Positions 1 through 5,248 of a DNA stretch of 5,688 nucleotides are shown here, in pieces; position 1 is the stretch's first letter, and every line of letters starts with the position of its first letter. Source of the DNA: Clostridium sp. CAG:780. Its GTDB lineage: Bacteria; Bacillota; Clostridia; TANB77; CAG-508. The position numbers and the translations under genes were made by a program. The stretch spans positions 7,024-12,711 of the forward strand of contig HF994451.1 of assembly GCA_000434195.1 (NCBI GenBank). Reading direction: 5' to 3'. The notes below the pieces were generated by a model that was given only the letters and a program-made list of their open reading frames with translations, was not told the origin of the DNA and ran no database searches.

Positions 1-1515
1 AACCAAGAAATGTTTAAAAACAACTTCCCAGCACAATTTATATCAGAGGCAATAGATCAGACAAGAGGATGGTTCTATACATTAACAGCATTAGGAACAG
101 CATTGTTTAACAGAACTCCATTTGAAAACTGTATAGTACTAGGGCACGTTTTAGATGGCAATGGCCAAAAGATGTCTAAATCAAAAAGAAATGGTGTTGA
201 CCCATTATATCTATTAGATACAGTTGGTGCAGATGCTACAAGATGGTATTTCTATACAGGAAGTGCACCTTGGATTTCTTCAAGACTATCATTAGAAAAT
301 GTAAAAAAATCACAAAGAGGATTCTTAAGCACATTATGGAATGTATATTCATTCTATGTTCTATATGCAGAAATTGACCAATTCAATCCACTAAAATATT
401 CAGACTTTAAGTCAGAGAATGTAATGGATAAATGGATAATTTCAAAGCTAAACACACTTGTAAAAACTGTATCAGACAAATTAGATGCGTATGACATAAC
501 AGGTGCTGGTGCAGAAATAGAAAGCTTTACAGACGAACTTTCTAACTGGTATGTAAGAAGAAACAGAGAAAGATTCTGGAGCACAGAGTTAGACGACGAA
601 AAAATAGGAGCTTACACAACACTATATAGAGTATTAACAACAATGAGCAAAATAATAGCTCCATTTGTACCATTTATGGCTGATGCAATATATCAAAACT
701 TAGTAGTTGGATTAGACGAAAATGCGCCAGAGAGCGTTCATCTATGCGATTGGCCAGCATATAATGCACAAGAAGTTGATACTAAGTTAGAAAATGAAAT
801 GGACTTAGCATACAAAATAGTTGAGCTAGGAAGAAGTGCAAGAAACAATGCAAATATCAAGAACAGACAACCACTTTCAAAGATGCTAATTTCTGTTAAA
901 TCTTTACCAGAGTATTATGGAAATATCATAAAAGAAGAACTAAACATCAAAGAAGTAGATTTAGGCGCAGAAATGTCAGAATATGTAAACTTTGATATAA
1001 AACCAAATCTACCAGTATTAGGAAAAACATATGGTAGATACATTCCAAAAATCAAAGAAGAAATAGCAAAATGTAATCCACTAGACTTAGCAAACACAGT
1101 TAAATCTGGAAAAGGCTATGTAATTATGCTAGATGAAGACACAGAATTAGAATTAAATTCTGATAATCTACTTGTGATGATGCAAGGAAAAGAAGGTTAC
1201 TCTTTTGCAGGAGAAGGTGAGATTGGTGTAATGCTTGATACAACTATAACAAAAGAACTTAAAGAAGAAGGATATTTAAGAGAAGTATTATCTAAAGTTC
1301 AAAACATGAGAAAAGAATCGGGATTTGAAGTTATGGATAATATAGACCTATATGTATCTGGAAGCAAAGAAGTTATAGATGTAATAAAAGCTAATGAGCA
1401 AGAAATAAAGAAAGACACATTAGCATTAAGTATAAACTATGATGTAGAAAATCCTGAATACAAAGATATGAGAATAAATGGATTACCATTAAAAATTGCA
1501 GTAATCAAAAAATAA
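1..1515 (+). CDS. ileS: Isoleucine--tRNA ligase, type 2 (3' part; 5' end outside window)
   Basis: Cytoplasmic class I aminoacyl-tRNA synthetase that charges tRNA-Ile with isoleucine. The frame is open from base 1, so the ATG at 10 is an internal Met. The visible 504 residues begin just before the second half of the Rossmann catalytic core: the FISEAIDQTRGWFYTL block, then the KMSKS loop at 169-183, which stabilises the aminoacyl-adenylate transition state. Next come the helical anticodon-binding domain (LSNWYVRRNRERFW, around residues 182-195) and a C-terminal region with the ARNNANIKNRQPLSKML block, typical of the DUF5915 domain of long, eukaryote-like type-2 IleS. No CxxC zinc-finger pair is present at the C terminus, unlike the shorter type-1 bacterial enzymes. 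About 447 residues follow KMSKS, which fits a full length near 1,040. Type-2 enzymes are known for low mupirocin sensitivity, but the HIGH-motif region that bears on this is outside the window. The gene ends in TAA followed by a hairpin terminator. Confidence 0.97.
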   Translation, partial: NQEMFKNNFPAQFISEAIDQTRGWFYTLTALGTALFNRTPFENCIVLGHVLDGNGQKMSKSKRNGVDPLYLLDTVGADATRWYFYTGSAPWISSRLSLENVKKSQRGFLSTLWNVYSFYVLYAEIDQFNPLKYSDFKSENVMDKWIISKLNTLVKTVSDKLDAYDITGAGAEIESFTDELSNWYVRRNRERFWSTELDDEKIGAYTTLYRVLTTMSKIIAPFVPFMADAIYQNLVVGLDENAPESVHLCDWPAYNAQEVDTKLENEMDLAYKIVELGRSARNNANIKNRQPLSKMLISVKSLPEYYGNIIKEELNIKEVDLGAEMSEYVNFDIKPNLPVLGKTYGRYIPKIKEEIAKCNPLDLANTVKSGKGYVIMLDEDTELELNSDNLLVMMQGKEGYSFAGEGEIGVMLDTTITKELKEEGYLREVLSKVQNMRKESGFEVMDNIDLYVSGSKEVIDVIKANEQEIKKDTLALSINYDVENPEYKDMRINGLPLKIAVIKK

Positions 1516-1520
1516 AATCA

Positions 1521-1550
1521 AAGTCACCGTGCAGACGGTGGCTTAATTTT
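1521..1550 (+). terminator. Intrinsic terminator after ileS
   Basis: A 10-bp stem (1521-1530 with 1535-1544, including one G-T wobble) closes a 4-base GCAG loop. Its core is unusually GC-rich for this window and is followed by a T-rich stretch (TTAATTTT). It starts 6 bases after the ileS stop, so it should end the ileS transcript. The tract is not a pure T-run, so efficiency is uncertain. Confidence 0.82.
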
Positions 1551-1581
1551 ATATCTACAGAATATTTATAAACTTCTTCTA

Positions 1582-1610
1582 TTGAAACAATAAGAAAATT
1601 CTGCTATAAT
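1582..1610 (+). promoter_or_regulatory. Sigma-A-type promoter of rsmE
   Basis: The -35 box TTGAAA is at 1582-1587 and the -10 box TATAAT at 1605-1610, with a 17-base spacer. A TGC at 1602-1604 gives an extended -10. Transcription should start near 1617, leaving a leader of about 24 bases. It lies just after the ileS terminator, so rsmE looks independently transcribed. Confidence 0.85.
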
Positions 1611-1640
1611 TGATATATCAATAAAAAGAAGGAAAATGAA

Positions 1641-2378
1641 ATGTCAAAATTTTTTGTAAAAGAAAATCAAATAAACAATGATAAAATACATATACTAGGT
1701 GAAGATGTGAATCACATTGCAAATGTTTTAAGAATGAAAAAAGAAGATGAAGTTCAAATTTGTAATCAAGAAACAGGAGAAAATTATATTACAAAAATAA
1801 TATCATTTTCAAAAGATAAGATTGAATGTGAAATCGTAAAAAAGATAATTGAAACAGTGGAGTCAAACGTTGATATTACGCTGTTCCAAGGAATACCAAA
1901 GTTTGATAAAATGGAACTAATAATACAAAAAAACACAGAAGTCGGAGTAAAAAAGATAGTACCAGTTTTAATGGAAAGAACAGTTGTTAAATTAGACGAA
2001 AAAACTGCAAACAAGAAAATAGAAAGATGGCAAAAAATAGCAGAAGTTGCAGCAAAACAATCTATGAGAGACATAATCCCAGAAATAGAAAACATAATTA
2101 AATTGCAAGATATTACAAAACAGGATTATGACGAGGTTTTAGTAGCGTATGAAAATGAAGAAAAAAATATGCTAAAACAAGAATTAAAAAAATTACAAGG
2201 AAAAGACAGATACAAAATAGCAATAGTAATTGGACCAGAAGGTGGAATATCAGAAAAAGAAAGAGAAATACTAAAAAATATGGGTGCTAGTTTTGTATCA
2301 TTAGGAAAAAGGATTCTAAGAACAGAAACAGCAGGAATAGTAATGTCTGGAAATATAATGTATGAATTAGAAGATTAA
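1641..2378 (+). CDS. rsmE: 16S rRNA (uracil(1498)-N(3))-methyltransferase RsmE
   Basis: Uses S-adenosylmethionine to methylate N3 of U1498 (E. coli numbering) in helix 44 of 16S rRNA, near the decoding site. At 245 residues it has the usual family length. An N-terminal PUA-like RNA-binding domain (about 1-70, with HIANVLRMKKEDEV at 25-38) precedes a SPOUT knotted methyltransferase domain. Family signatures visible are KFDKMELIIQKNTEVGVKKI (87-106), RWQKIAEVAAKQSMR (129-143; lysine 139 stands where glutamate is common, while the QSxR core is kept), the cofactor-loop GPEGG (198-202) and LGKRILRTETAG (221-232) of the knot. The start is supported by AGAAGGA (1627-1633) 7 bases upstream and by the promoter. 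In many Firmicutes rsmE follows prmA; here the gene upstream is ileS and rsmE seems to be a single-gene unit, because another promoter begins 4 bases after its stop. Confidence 0.95.
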   Translation: MSKFFVKENQINNDKIHILGEDVNHIANVLRMKKEDEVQICNQETGENYITKIISFSKDKIECEIVKKIIETVESNVDITLFQGIPKFDKMELIIQKNTEVGVKKIVPVLMERTVVKLDEKTANKKIERWQKIAEVAAKQSMRDIIPEIENIIKLQDITKQDYDEVLVAYENEEKNMLKQELKKLQGKDRYKIAIVIGPEGGISEKEREILKNMGASFVSLGKRILRTETAGIVMSGNIMYELED

Positions 2379-2381
2379 ATA

Positions 2382-2411
2382 TTGAAATTATAATAAGTTT
2401 TTTGATATAAT
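2382..2411 (+). promoter_or_regulatory. Sigma-A-type promoter of the Lys/Thr-rich membrane protein gene
   Basis: TTGAAA (2382-2387) and TATAAT (2406-2411) are separated by 18 bases, with an extended -10 TGA at 2403-2405. Transcription should start near 2418, leaving a leader of about 24 bases. I see no terminator between the rsmE stop and this promoter, so read-through from rsmE is also possible. Confidence 0.75.
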
Positions 2412-2441
2412 TTAATAGATTAATCTTAGGAGGAAAATTAA

Positions 2442-3515
2442 ATGGCAAATGAAATTGAGGAGAAAAAGCCTGAAAATAAAAGAACTACTAGGGTAAAGTC
2501 TGGTACGAGCAAAACAAAAAGTAGCACAACAACTAAAAAGAGTGCTGAGCAAGAAGTAAAAAAGACAATTTCAAGAGGCAGAAAACCAGTAGTAAAAGAT
2601 GAAGAAAAAGTAGAAGAAGTAAAAATCGAAAAGCCAAAAGCAACTACTAAGAAAACAAGTACAACTAAAAAGACAGTAGCAAAAAAAGAAACAACATCAG
2701 CAGAAAAAACTGAGACTAAGAAAAAAACAACAAGATCTACAACAAAGAAAAGTACAGAACCAAAAACAAAATCTACTACTAAGAAGGAGACAACACCAAA
2801 AACAACTAAAACAACTACTGCAAAGCACAGAAAACCTAAAGAAGTAGAAAAACAAGAAAGCGAAATAAAAAAAGATACAAAAAAGATAAATAAATCTTCT
2901 ACAACTAAAAAGTCAAAAAAGACGGACGAAAAAATAAAACGAATAATATCTGAACAAATACAAAATGCTAACAAAATTGAATCAATAGACAAAATAGAAG
3001 AAGAAAAAGAAGAGATTGCAAGAAGAAAACAGCCAGTAAAAATAGACGAAAAACAAATGGCACAAAAGCTAGAACAAGCTAAAATTATGCCAAAGGAAAA
3101 AAAGAAGGGAATTTACAAAAGGGCATTTGAAAATATATTAGTAGCAGTAATAGTAATTTTATACTTCTTAATGATGATACTAGGGTATATAAATATACCA
3201 GAAGATGCTTATATCAAAGACTTAAAAGTATTTAGCCTTGCAACAATAGCTATTACAATAGTATTATTTGAAATAGCATATAATAAAGACAGCGGGAAAA
3301 TTGCAATACATGGAATAGAAACATTGTTGCTTTCAATATTAACGCTAGTTTCTATGTACATATACATATTACACAGAACAAAATTCCTGTTTGTTATAAT
3401 GGGAGGAGTAGTGCTTGCAACGTTGTATTATCTAGTAAGATCAATAGTTGTAATAATAAAAGAAAAAAGAAAATGGAAAGATAATATAAGCGATGTAAAA
3501 GATATAGTTACATAA
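2442..3515 (+). CDS. Lys/Thr-rich protein with four C-terminal membrane helices, function unknown
   Basis: I do not recognise a named family. The 357 residues fall into two halves. Residues 1-222 are highly charged and probably disordered: about 27% lysine and 17% threonine by hand count, with repeated STTKK/ATTKK units (around 28-33, 67-71, 73-77, 99-103, 111-115, 153-157), like the basic tails of histone H1-like proteins. A stretch at 162-220 rich in Glu, Lys, Ile and Gln may form a helix or coiled coil. Residues 231-338 contain four hydrophobic segments (about 231-251, 262-280, 290-310, 314-338). The charges (KKKGIYKR before helix 1, an acidic loop after it, KEKRKWK after helix 4) predict both ends in the cytoplasm, which would place the basic tail inside the cell. 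There is no signal peptide. The start is firm: AGGAGGA (2428-2434) lies 7 bases before ATG. A membrane-tethered nucleic-acid-binding or scaffold role is only an inference from composition. The coding frame is clear; the function is not. Confidence 0.85.
   Translation: MANEIEEKKPENKRTTRVKSGTSKTKSSTTTKKSAEQEVKKTISRGRKPVVKDEEKVEEVKIEKPKATTKKTSTTKKTVAKKETTSAEKTETKKKTTRSTTKKSTEPKTKSTTKKETTPKTTKTTTAKHRKPKEVEKQESEIKKDTKKINKSSTTKKSKKTDEKIKRIISEQIQNANKIESIDKIEEEKEEIARRKQPVKIDEKQMAQKLEQAKIMPKEKKKGIYKRAFENILVAVIVILYFLMMILGYINIPEDAYIKDLKVFSLATIAITIVLFEIAYNKDSGKIAIHGIETLLLSILTLVSMYIYILHRTKFLFVIMGGVVLATLYYLVRSIVVIIKEKRKWKDNISDVKDIVT
2523..2912 (+). repeat. Degenerate STTKK-coding repeats in the Lys/Thr-rich tail
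   Basis: Short imprecise units of the form ACAACTAAAAAG or ACTACTAAGAAA encode S/A-T-T-K-K. They recur irregularly through residues 28-157 of the gene. Codons vary between copies (ACA/ACT, AAA/AAG), so the protein pattern is better kept than the DNA. The spacing is too irregular for a simple tandem array. Confidence 0.6.
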
Positions 3516-3528
3516 TTAGTAAAAATAC

Positions 3529-3557
3529 TGGACTTATTTGGAAAAATGTAGTAAAAT
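3529..3557 (+). promoter_or_regulatory. Possible weak promoter of rpoZ
   Basis: A candidate -35 TGGACT (3529-3534) and -10 TAAAAT (3552-3557) stand 17 bases apart, matching consensus at 4 of 6 and 5 of 6 positions. There is no extended -10. The preceding gene shows no terminator, so rpoZ may instead be transcribed by read-through. Confidence 0.35.
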
Positions 3558-3601
3558 TAAAAATAGTAATAAAGAAAACTTAGAAAGAGGGTAATTTCAT
3601 T

Positions 3602-3793
3602 ATGATGGTAAAACCAAGTGTAGCTGAGCTATTAGAGAAAGTAGACAATAGATATACTCTTGTATTAGCAACAGCTAAAAGAGCAAGACAAATTTCTAGC
3701 GGAGACAACGTATTAGTAAAAACTGATGACGTAGCTCCTGTGACTATTGCTGCTGACGAGATTGATGCAGGTCAAGTAGTAGTGGTAGAATAA
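3602..3793 (+). CDS. rpoZ: DNA-directed RNA polymerase omega subunit
   Basis: Small subunit that wraps the beta-prime C terminus, helping assembly and stability of RNA polymerase. The 63 residues match short Firmicute omegas of about 67 residues: VKPSVAELLEKVDNRYTLVL (3-22), the invariant AKRARQI helix (25-31) and a C-terminal PVTIAADEIDAGQV segment equivalent to the 'A..EI..GK' end of the family. Two adjacent ATG codons (3602 and 3605) are possible starts. The second gives MVKPS, which fits the family N terminus better (B. subtilis MLYPS), but the purine-rich GAAAGAGGG site (3583-3591) is 10 bases from the first and 13 from the second, so I keep the first. It ends with tandem stops TAATAA. 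In B. subtilis rpoZ lies between gmk and coaBC-priA; here gmk is not adjacent. Confidence 0.95.
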   Translation: MMVKPSVAELLEKVDNRYTLVLATAKRARQISSGDNVLVKTDDVAPVTIAADEIDAGQVVVVE

Positions 3794-3807
3794 TAAAATA
3801 ATTGAGC

Positions 3808-3860
3808 GAAATTAATTCAAAAATTCTTGTGTGTAAAAGAAAATTTGAATTAATTTTTAT
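3808..3860 (+). terminator. AT-rich hairpin downstream of rpoZ, possible terminator or attenuator
   Basis: A 13-bp perfect inverted repeat (3809-3821 with 3844-3856, plus a flanking G-T wobble) encloses a shorter inner stem (TTCTT 3824-3828 with AAGAA 3837-3841). The right arm runs into TTTTTAT. The position 15 bases after the rpoZ stop and the T-rich end suit an intrinsic terminator, but the stem has almost no G-C pairs. Because I find no clear promoter for the next gene, partial read-through or an mRNA-processing role is equally possible. Confidence 0.5.
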
Positions 3861-3867
3861 ATAAGAA

Positions 3868-3907
3868 GAAAGGGGAGTATAGCCTATGAGCTATACAAAA
3901 AAATAAA
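3868..3907 (+). promoter_or_regulatory. Kinase leader: displaced Shine-Dalgarno, mini-ORF start and hairpin
   Basis: The strong site AAAGGGGAG (3869-3877) lies about 31 bases before the kinase ATG at 3908, too far for normal initiation, while the 15 bases directly before that ATG are only A/T/C with no SD-like sequence. Between them a perfect 7-bp hairpin (GTATAGC 3877-3883, GCTATAC 3890-3896) holds an ATG in its 6-base loop. If it folds, the SD-to-ATG distance shrinks to about 11 unpaired bases. If it is open, ribosomes would start at the loop ATG instead. The arrangement is seen directly; a regulatory role is inference. Confidence 0.45.
3886..3906 (+). CDS. Possible six-codon leader peptide (MSYTKK)
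   Basis: ATG at 3886 is spaced 8-9 bases after the AAAGGGGAG site, which is ideal, and is followed by five codons and TAA at 3904-3906. The stop is one base before the kinase ATG, a geometry suited to termination-reinitiation coupling. An alternative is that this is the true kinase N terminus, separated by one extra A in the A7 run at 3897-3903: removing one A joins the frames to read MSYTKNKMNKKH. Too short to judge by homology. Confidence 0.3.
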   Translation: MSYTKK

Positions 3908-4468
3908 ATGAACAAAAAACATATAATATCTTTATCAGGAGATTTAGCTAGTGGAAAAGGAACAGTATCAAACATATTAACAGCAGATTTAAATTATGGA
4001 ATATATAGAAATGGTGAGTATTTTAGAAAACTTGCAAAAGAAATGGGAATGGATGTTACAAGTTTTAATGTATATGTAAAAGAACATCCAGAAATAGATA
4101 GACAAATAGAAAACAGTGCGGCAGAATATGCAAAACAAAACGATAATTTTGTAATAGATGCAAGACTTGGTTGGTATGCAGTACCAGAATCATTTAAAGT
4201 ATATCTAAAGGTAGATTTAGATGTATCTGCTCAAAGAGCCTTTTATGATGAGAAGAGAAAGTCAACAGAAAAATTCAATACAGTTGAAGAACAAAAACAA
4301 GATATAATAAGAAGATACAACTATGAAAATGAAAGATACTGGAATCTTTATCAAATAAGAAAAAATGATATGTCAAACTATGATTTAGTAGTTGACACAA
4401 CAGATAAGACCCCAGAAGAAGTTGCAAAAATAATAGAAGAAGAATACAGCAAATGGTTAGAAGAATAA
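3908..4468 (+). CDS. Cytidylate-kinase-like P-loop NMP kinase (archaeal-type CMK family)
   Basis: Probable cytosolic nucleoside monophosphate kinase passing phosphate from ATP to CMP/dCMP. The 186 residues follow the archaeal-type CMP kinase pattern (Cytidylate_kin2/AAA family) rather than the ~220-residue bacterial Cmk. Visible are a Walker A loop GDLASGKGT (11-19), the substrate-side block RNGEYFRKLAKEMGMDVTSF (34-53), HPEIDRQIE (60-68), a strand with FVIDARLGWY (81-90, equivalent to 'LEGRLaGW'), arginines at 110 and 117 and in RRYNYENERYWNLYQI (135-150) near the expected lid, and a closing YDLVVDTT (158-165). No earlier start is possible in this frame, since TGA at 3887-3889 closes it. The kinase ends 3 bases before the priA ATG, so the two are probably co-transcribed. 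The substrate is inferred from the family; another NMP or small-molecule kinase role is possible. It sits where coaBC is found in B. subtilis. Confidence 0.8.
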   Translation: MNKKHIISLSGDLASGKGTVSNILTADLNYGIYRNGEYFRKLAKEMGMDVTSFNVYVKEHPEIDRQIENSAAEYAKQNDNFVIDARLGWYAVPESFKVYLKVDLDVSAQRAFYDEKRKSTEKFNTVEEQKQDIIRRYNYENERYWNLYQIRKNDMSNYDLVVDTTDKTPEEVAKIIEEEYSKWLEE

Positions 4469-4471
4469 TCG

Positions 4472-5248
4472 ATGCTTACAAAAGGAGAAAAAGCAGTAGT
4501 GATTGCAGAAGTAATAATAAACAGCAATGTAAAAAACTTAAATAAAACATTTGACTACATAATTCCAACAACACTTGAAGGAAAAGTCGCTGTTGGAAGT
4601 AGAATTTTTGTACCTTTTGGAAATAAGAAAAGCCTAGAAGAAGGATTTGTAGTAGGAATAAAAGAAACATCGCAATATCTATCAAAGTTAAAAGAAATTG
4701 CTGAAGTTCAAGACAAAGTTTATTTAAGCGAAGATAAAATTAAACTAGCAAAATGGATGGCATATAGATATTTTTGCAATATATCAGATTGCATAAAACT
4801 AATGCTACCACCAGGAACTACTACTAAAATTGTTGCAAATAGAGTTAATGAAAAAAAGCAAAATTTTGTATATCTAACAGCAACAGAAGAACAAATAGAA
4901 CAAGATATAGAAAATAAAAAATTAAAATCAGATAAGCAAATAAGAGCTTTGAGATTTTTACTAAATAATAACTGCGAGATATTAAGCATAGATCTTCAAA
5001 TGTTTGCGGATGTGACAAGTGCTGTAATAAAAACACTTGAAAAAAATGGTTACATAGAAATCGTAGAAAAAGAAGTAGAAAGAAATCCATTTATACATAA
5101 AGTAATAGAAAAGAGCCAAAATTTACAGCTTACAGATGAACAAGAGCAAGCATTTGAGCAAGTAAATGCTTCACTTCAAGTTGGAGAATATGATGAGTTC
5201 TTATTGTTTGGAGTAACAGGCTCACGGAAAAACAGAGATATACATTAG
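4472..5248 (+). CDS. priA: Primosomal protein N' (PriA), N-terminal part up to a frameshift
   Basis: PriA is the 3'-to-5' DNA helicase that recognises stalled forks and loads the replicative helicase for restart. This stretch carries the N-terminal 3'-end/fork-binding domain (about 11-112 from ATG 4472: IAEVIINSNVKNLNKTFDYI, VGSRIFVPFG at 41-50, LAKWMAYRYF at 92-101, LMLPPG at 110-115), a probable winged-helix region (about 150-205) and the start of helicase lobe 1 with FGVTGS (246-251). The normal GSGKT is then lost: an extra C at 5225 shifts the frame, seven foreign residues follow and TAG ends the frame at 5246-5248. GTG at 4499 is the likelier true start. It gives MIAEVII, the usual family N terminus, and has AAAGGAG 11 bases upstream, whereas ATG 4472 has no good SD. 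The rest of the protein continues in another frame from 5226. Confidence 0.88.
   Translation: MLTKGEKAVVIAEVIINSNVKNLNKTFDYIIPTTLEGKVAVGSRIFVPFGNKKSLEEGFVVGIKETSQYLSKLKEIAEVQDKVYLSEDKIKLAKWMAYRYFCNISDCIKLMLPPGTTTKIVANRVNEKKQNFVYLTATEEQIEQDIENKKLKSDKQIRALRFLLNNNCEILSIDLQMFADVTSAVIKTLEKNGYIEIVEKEVERNPFIHKVIEKSQNLQLTDEQEQAFEQVNASLQVGEYDEFLLFGVTGSRKNRDIH
4481..4487 (+). promoter_or_regulatory. Shine-Dalgarno site favouring the GTG start of priA
   Basis: AAAGGAG lies inside the longer reading from ATG 4472 and 11 bases before GTG 4499. It is the only good SD in this junction, and translation from GTG matches the family N terminus. This supports a priA product of nine fewer residues and a 30-base gap after the kinase stop. 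Confidence 0.5.
5225..5225 (+). other. priA: One-base insertion breaking priA in Walker A
   Basis: The sequence reads GGC TCA C GGA AAA ACA GAG. Dropping the C restores G-S-G-K-T-E, the exact PriA Walker A, and the frame then stays open to the window end with all expected helicase motifs. With the C present, the codon is CGG, which I find in frame nowhere else in the window. Sequencing or assembly error is the simplest cause; a true null mutation or +1 recoding are alternatives. Confidence 0.85.

Noticed and set aside
354..1097. Short - strand open frames at 354-584 and 915-1097
   Set aside because: They lie fully inside ileS, whose + strand translation matches the family throughout, and they show no recognisable protein features.
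1784..2095. 103-codon - strand open frame inside rsmE
   Set aside because: Shadow of the well-supported rsmE frame; hydrophobic composition results from reading A-rich codons in reverse.
2523..2912. Lys/Thr repeat region as a CRISPR or DNA-level tandem array
   Set aside because: Units are degenerate at the codon level, irregularly spaced and in frame with a long gene, so the repetition reflects protein composition.
2438..2992. 184-codon open frame on the - strand, rich in Val, Phe and Leu
   Set aside because: It is the complement of the Lys/Thr-rich repeat region: AAA/AAG and ACN codons read backwards as TTT/CTT and NGT, which lack stops. It resembles no protein, and the + strand gene has an ideal SD and promoter.
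3538..3557. TTGGAA followed by TAAAAT as an rpoZ promoter
   Set aside because: The spacer is only 8 bases, far too short; the 17-base pairing with TGGACT was kept instead as a weak candidate.
3845..3873. TTGAAT in the hairpin as a -35 box for the kinase
   Set aside because: No TATAAT-like sequence stands 16-18 bases downstream; the region there is the purine-rich SD.
4476..5090. Three overlapping - strand open frames inside priA
   Set aside because: Shadows of the PriA N-terminal coding region, rich in Leu and Phe as expected from the complement of Lys/Glu-rich sequence.
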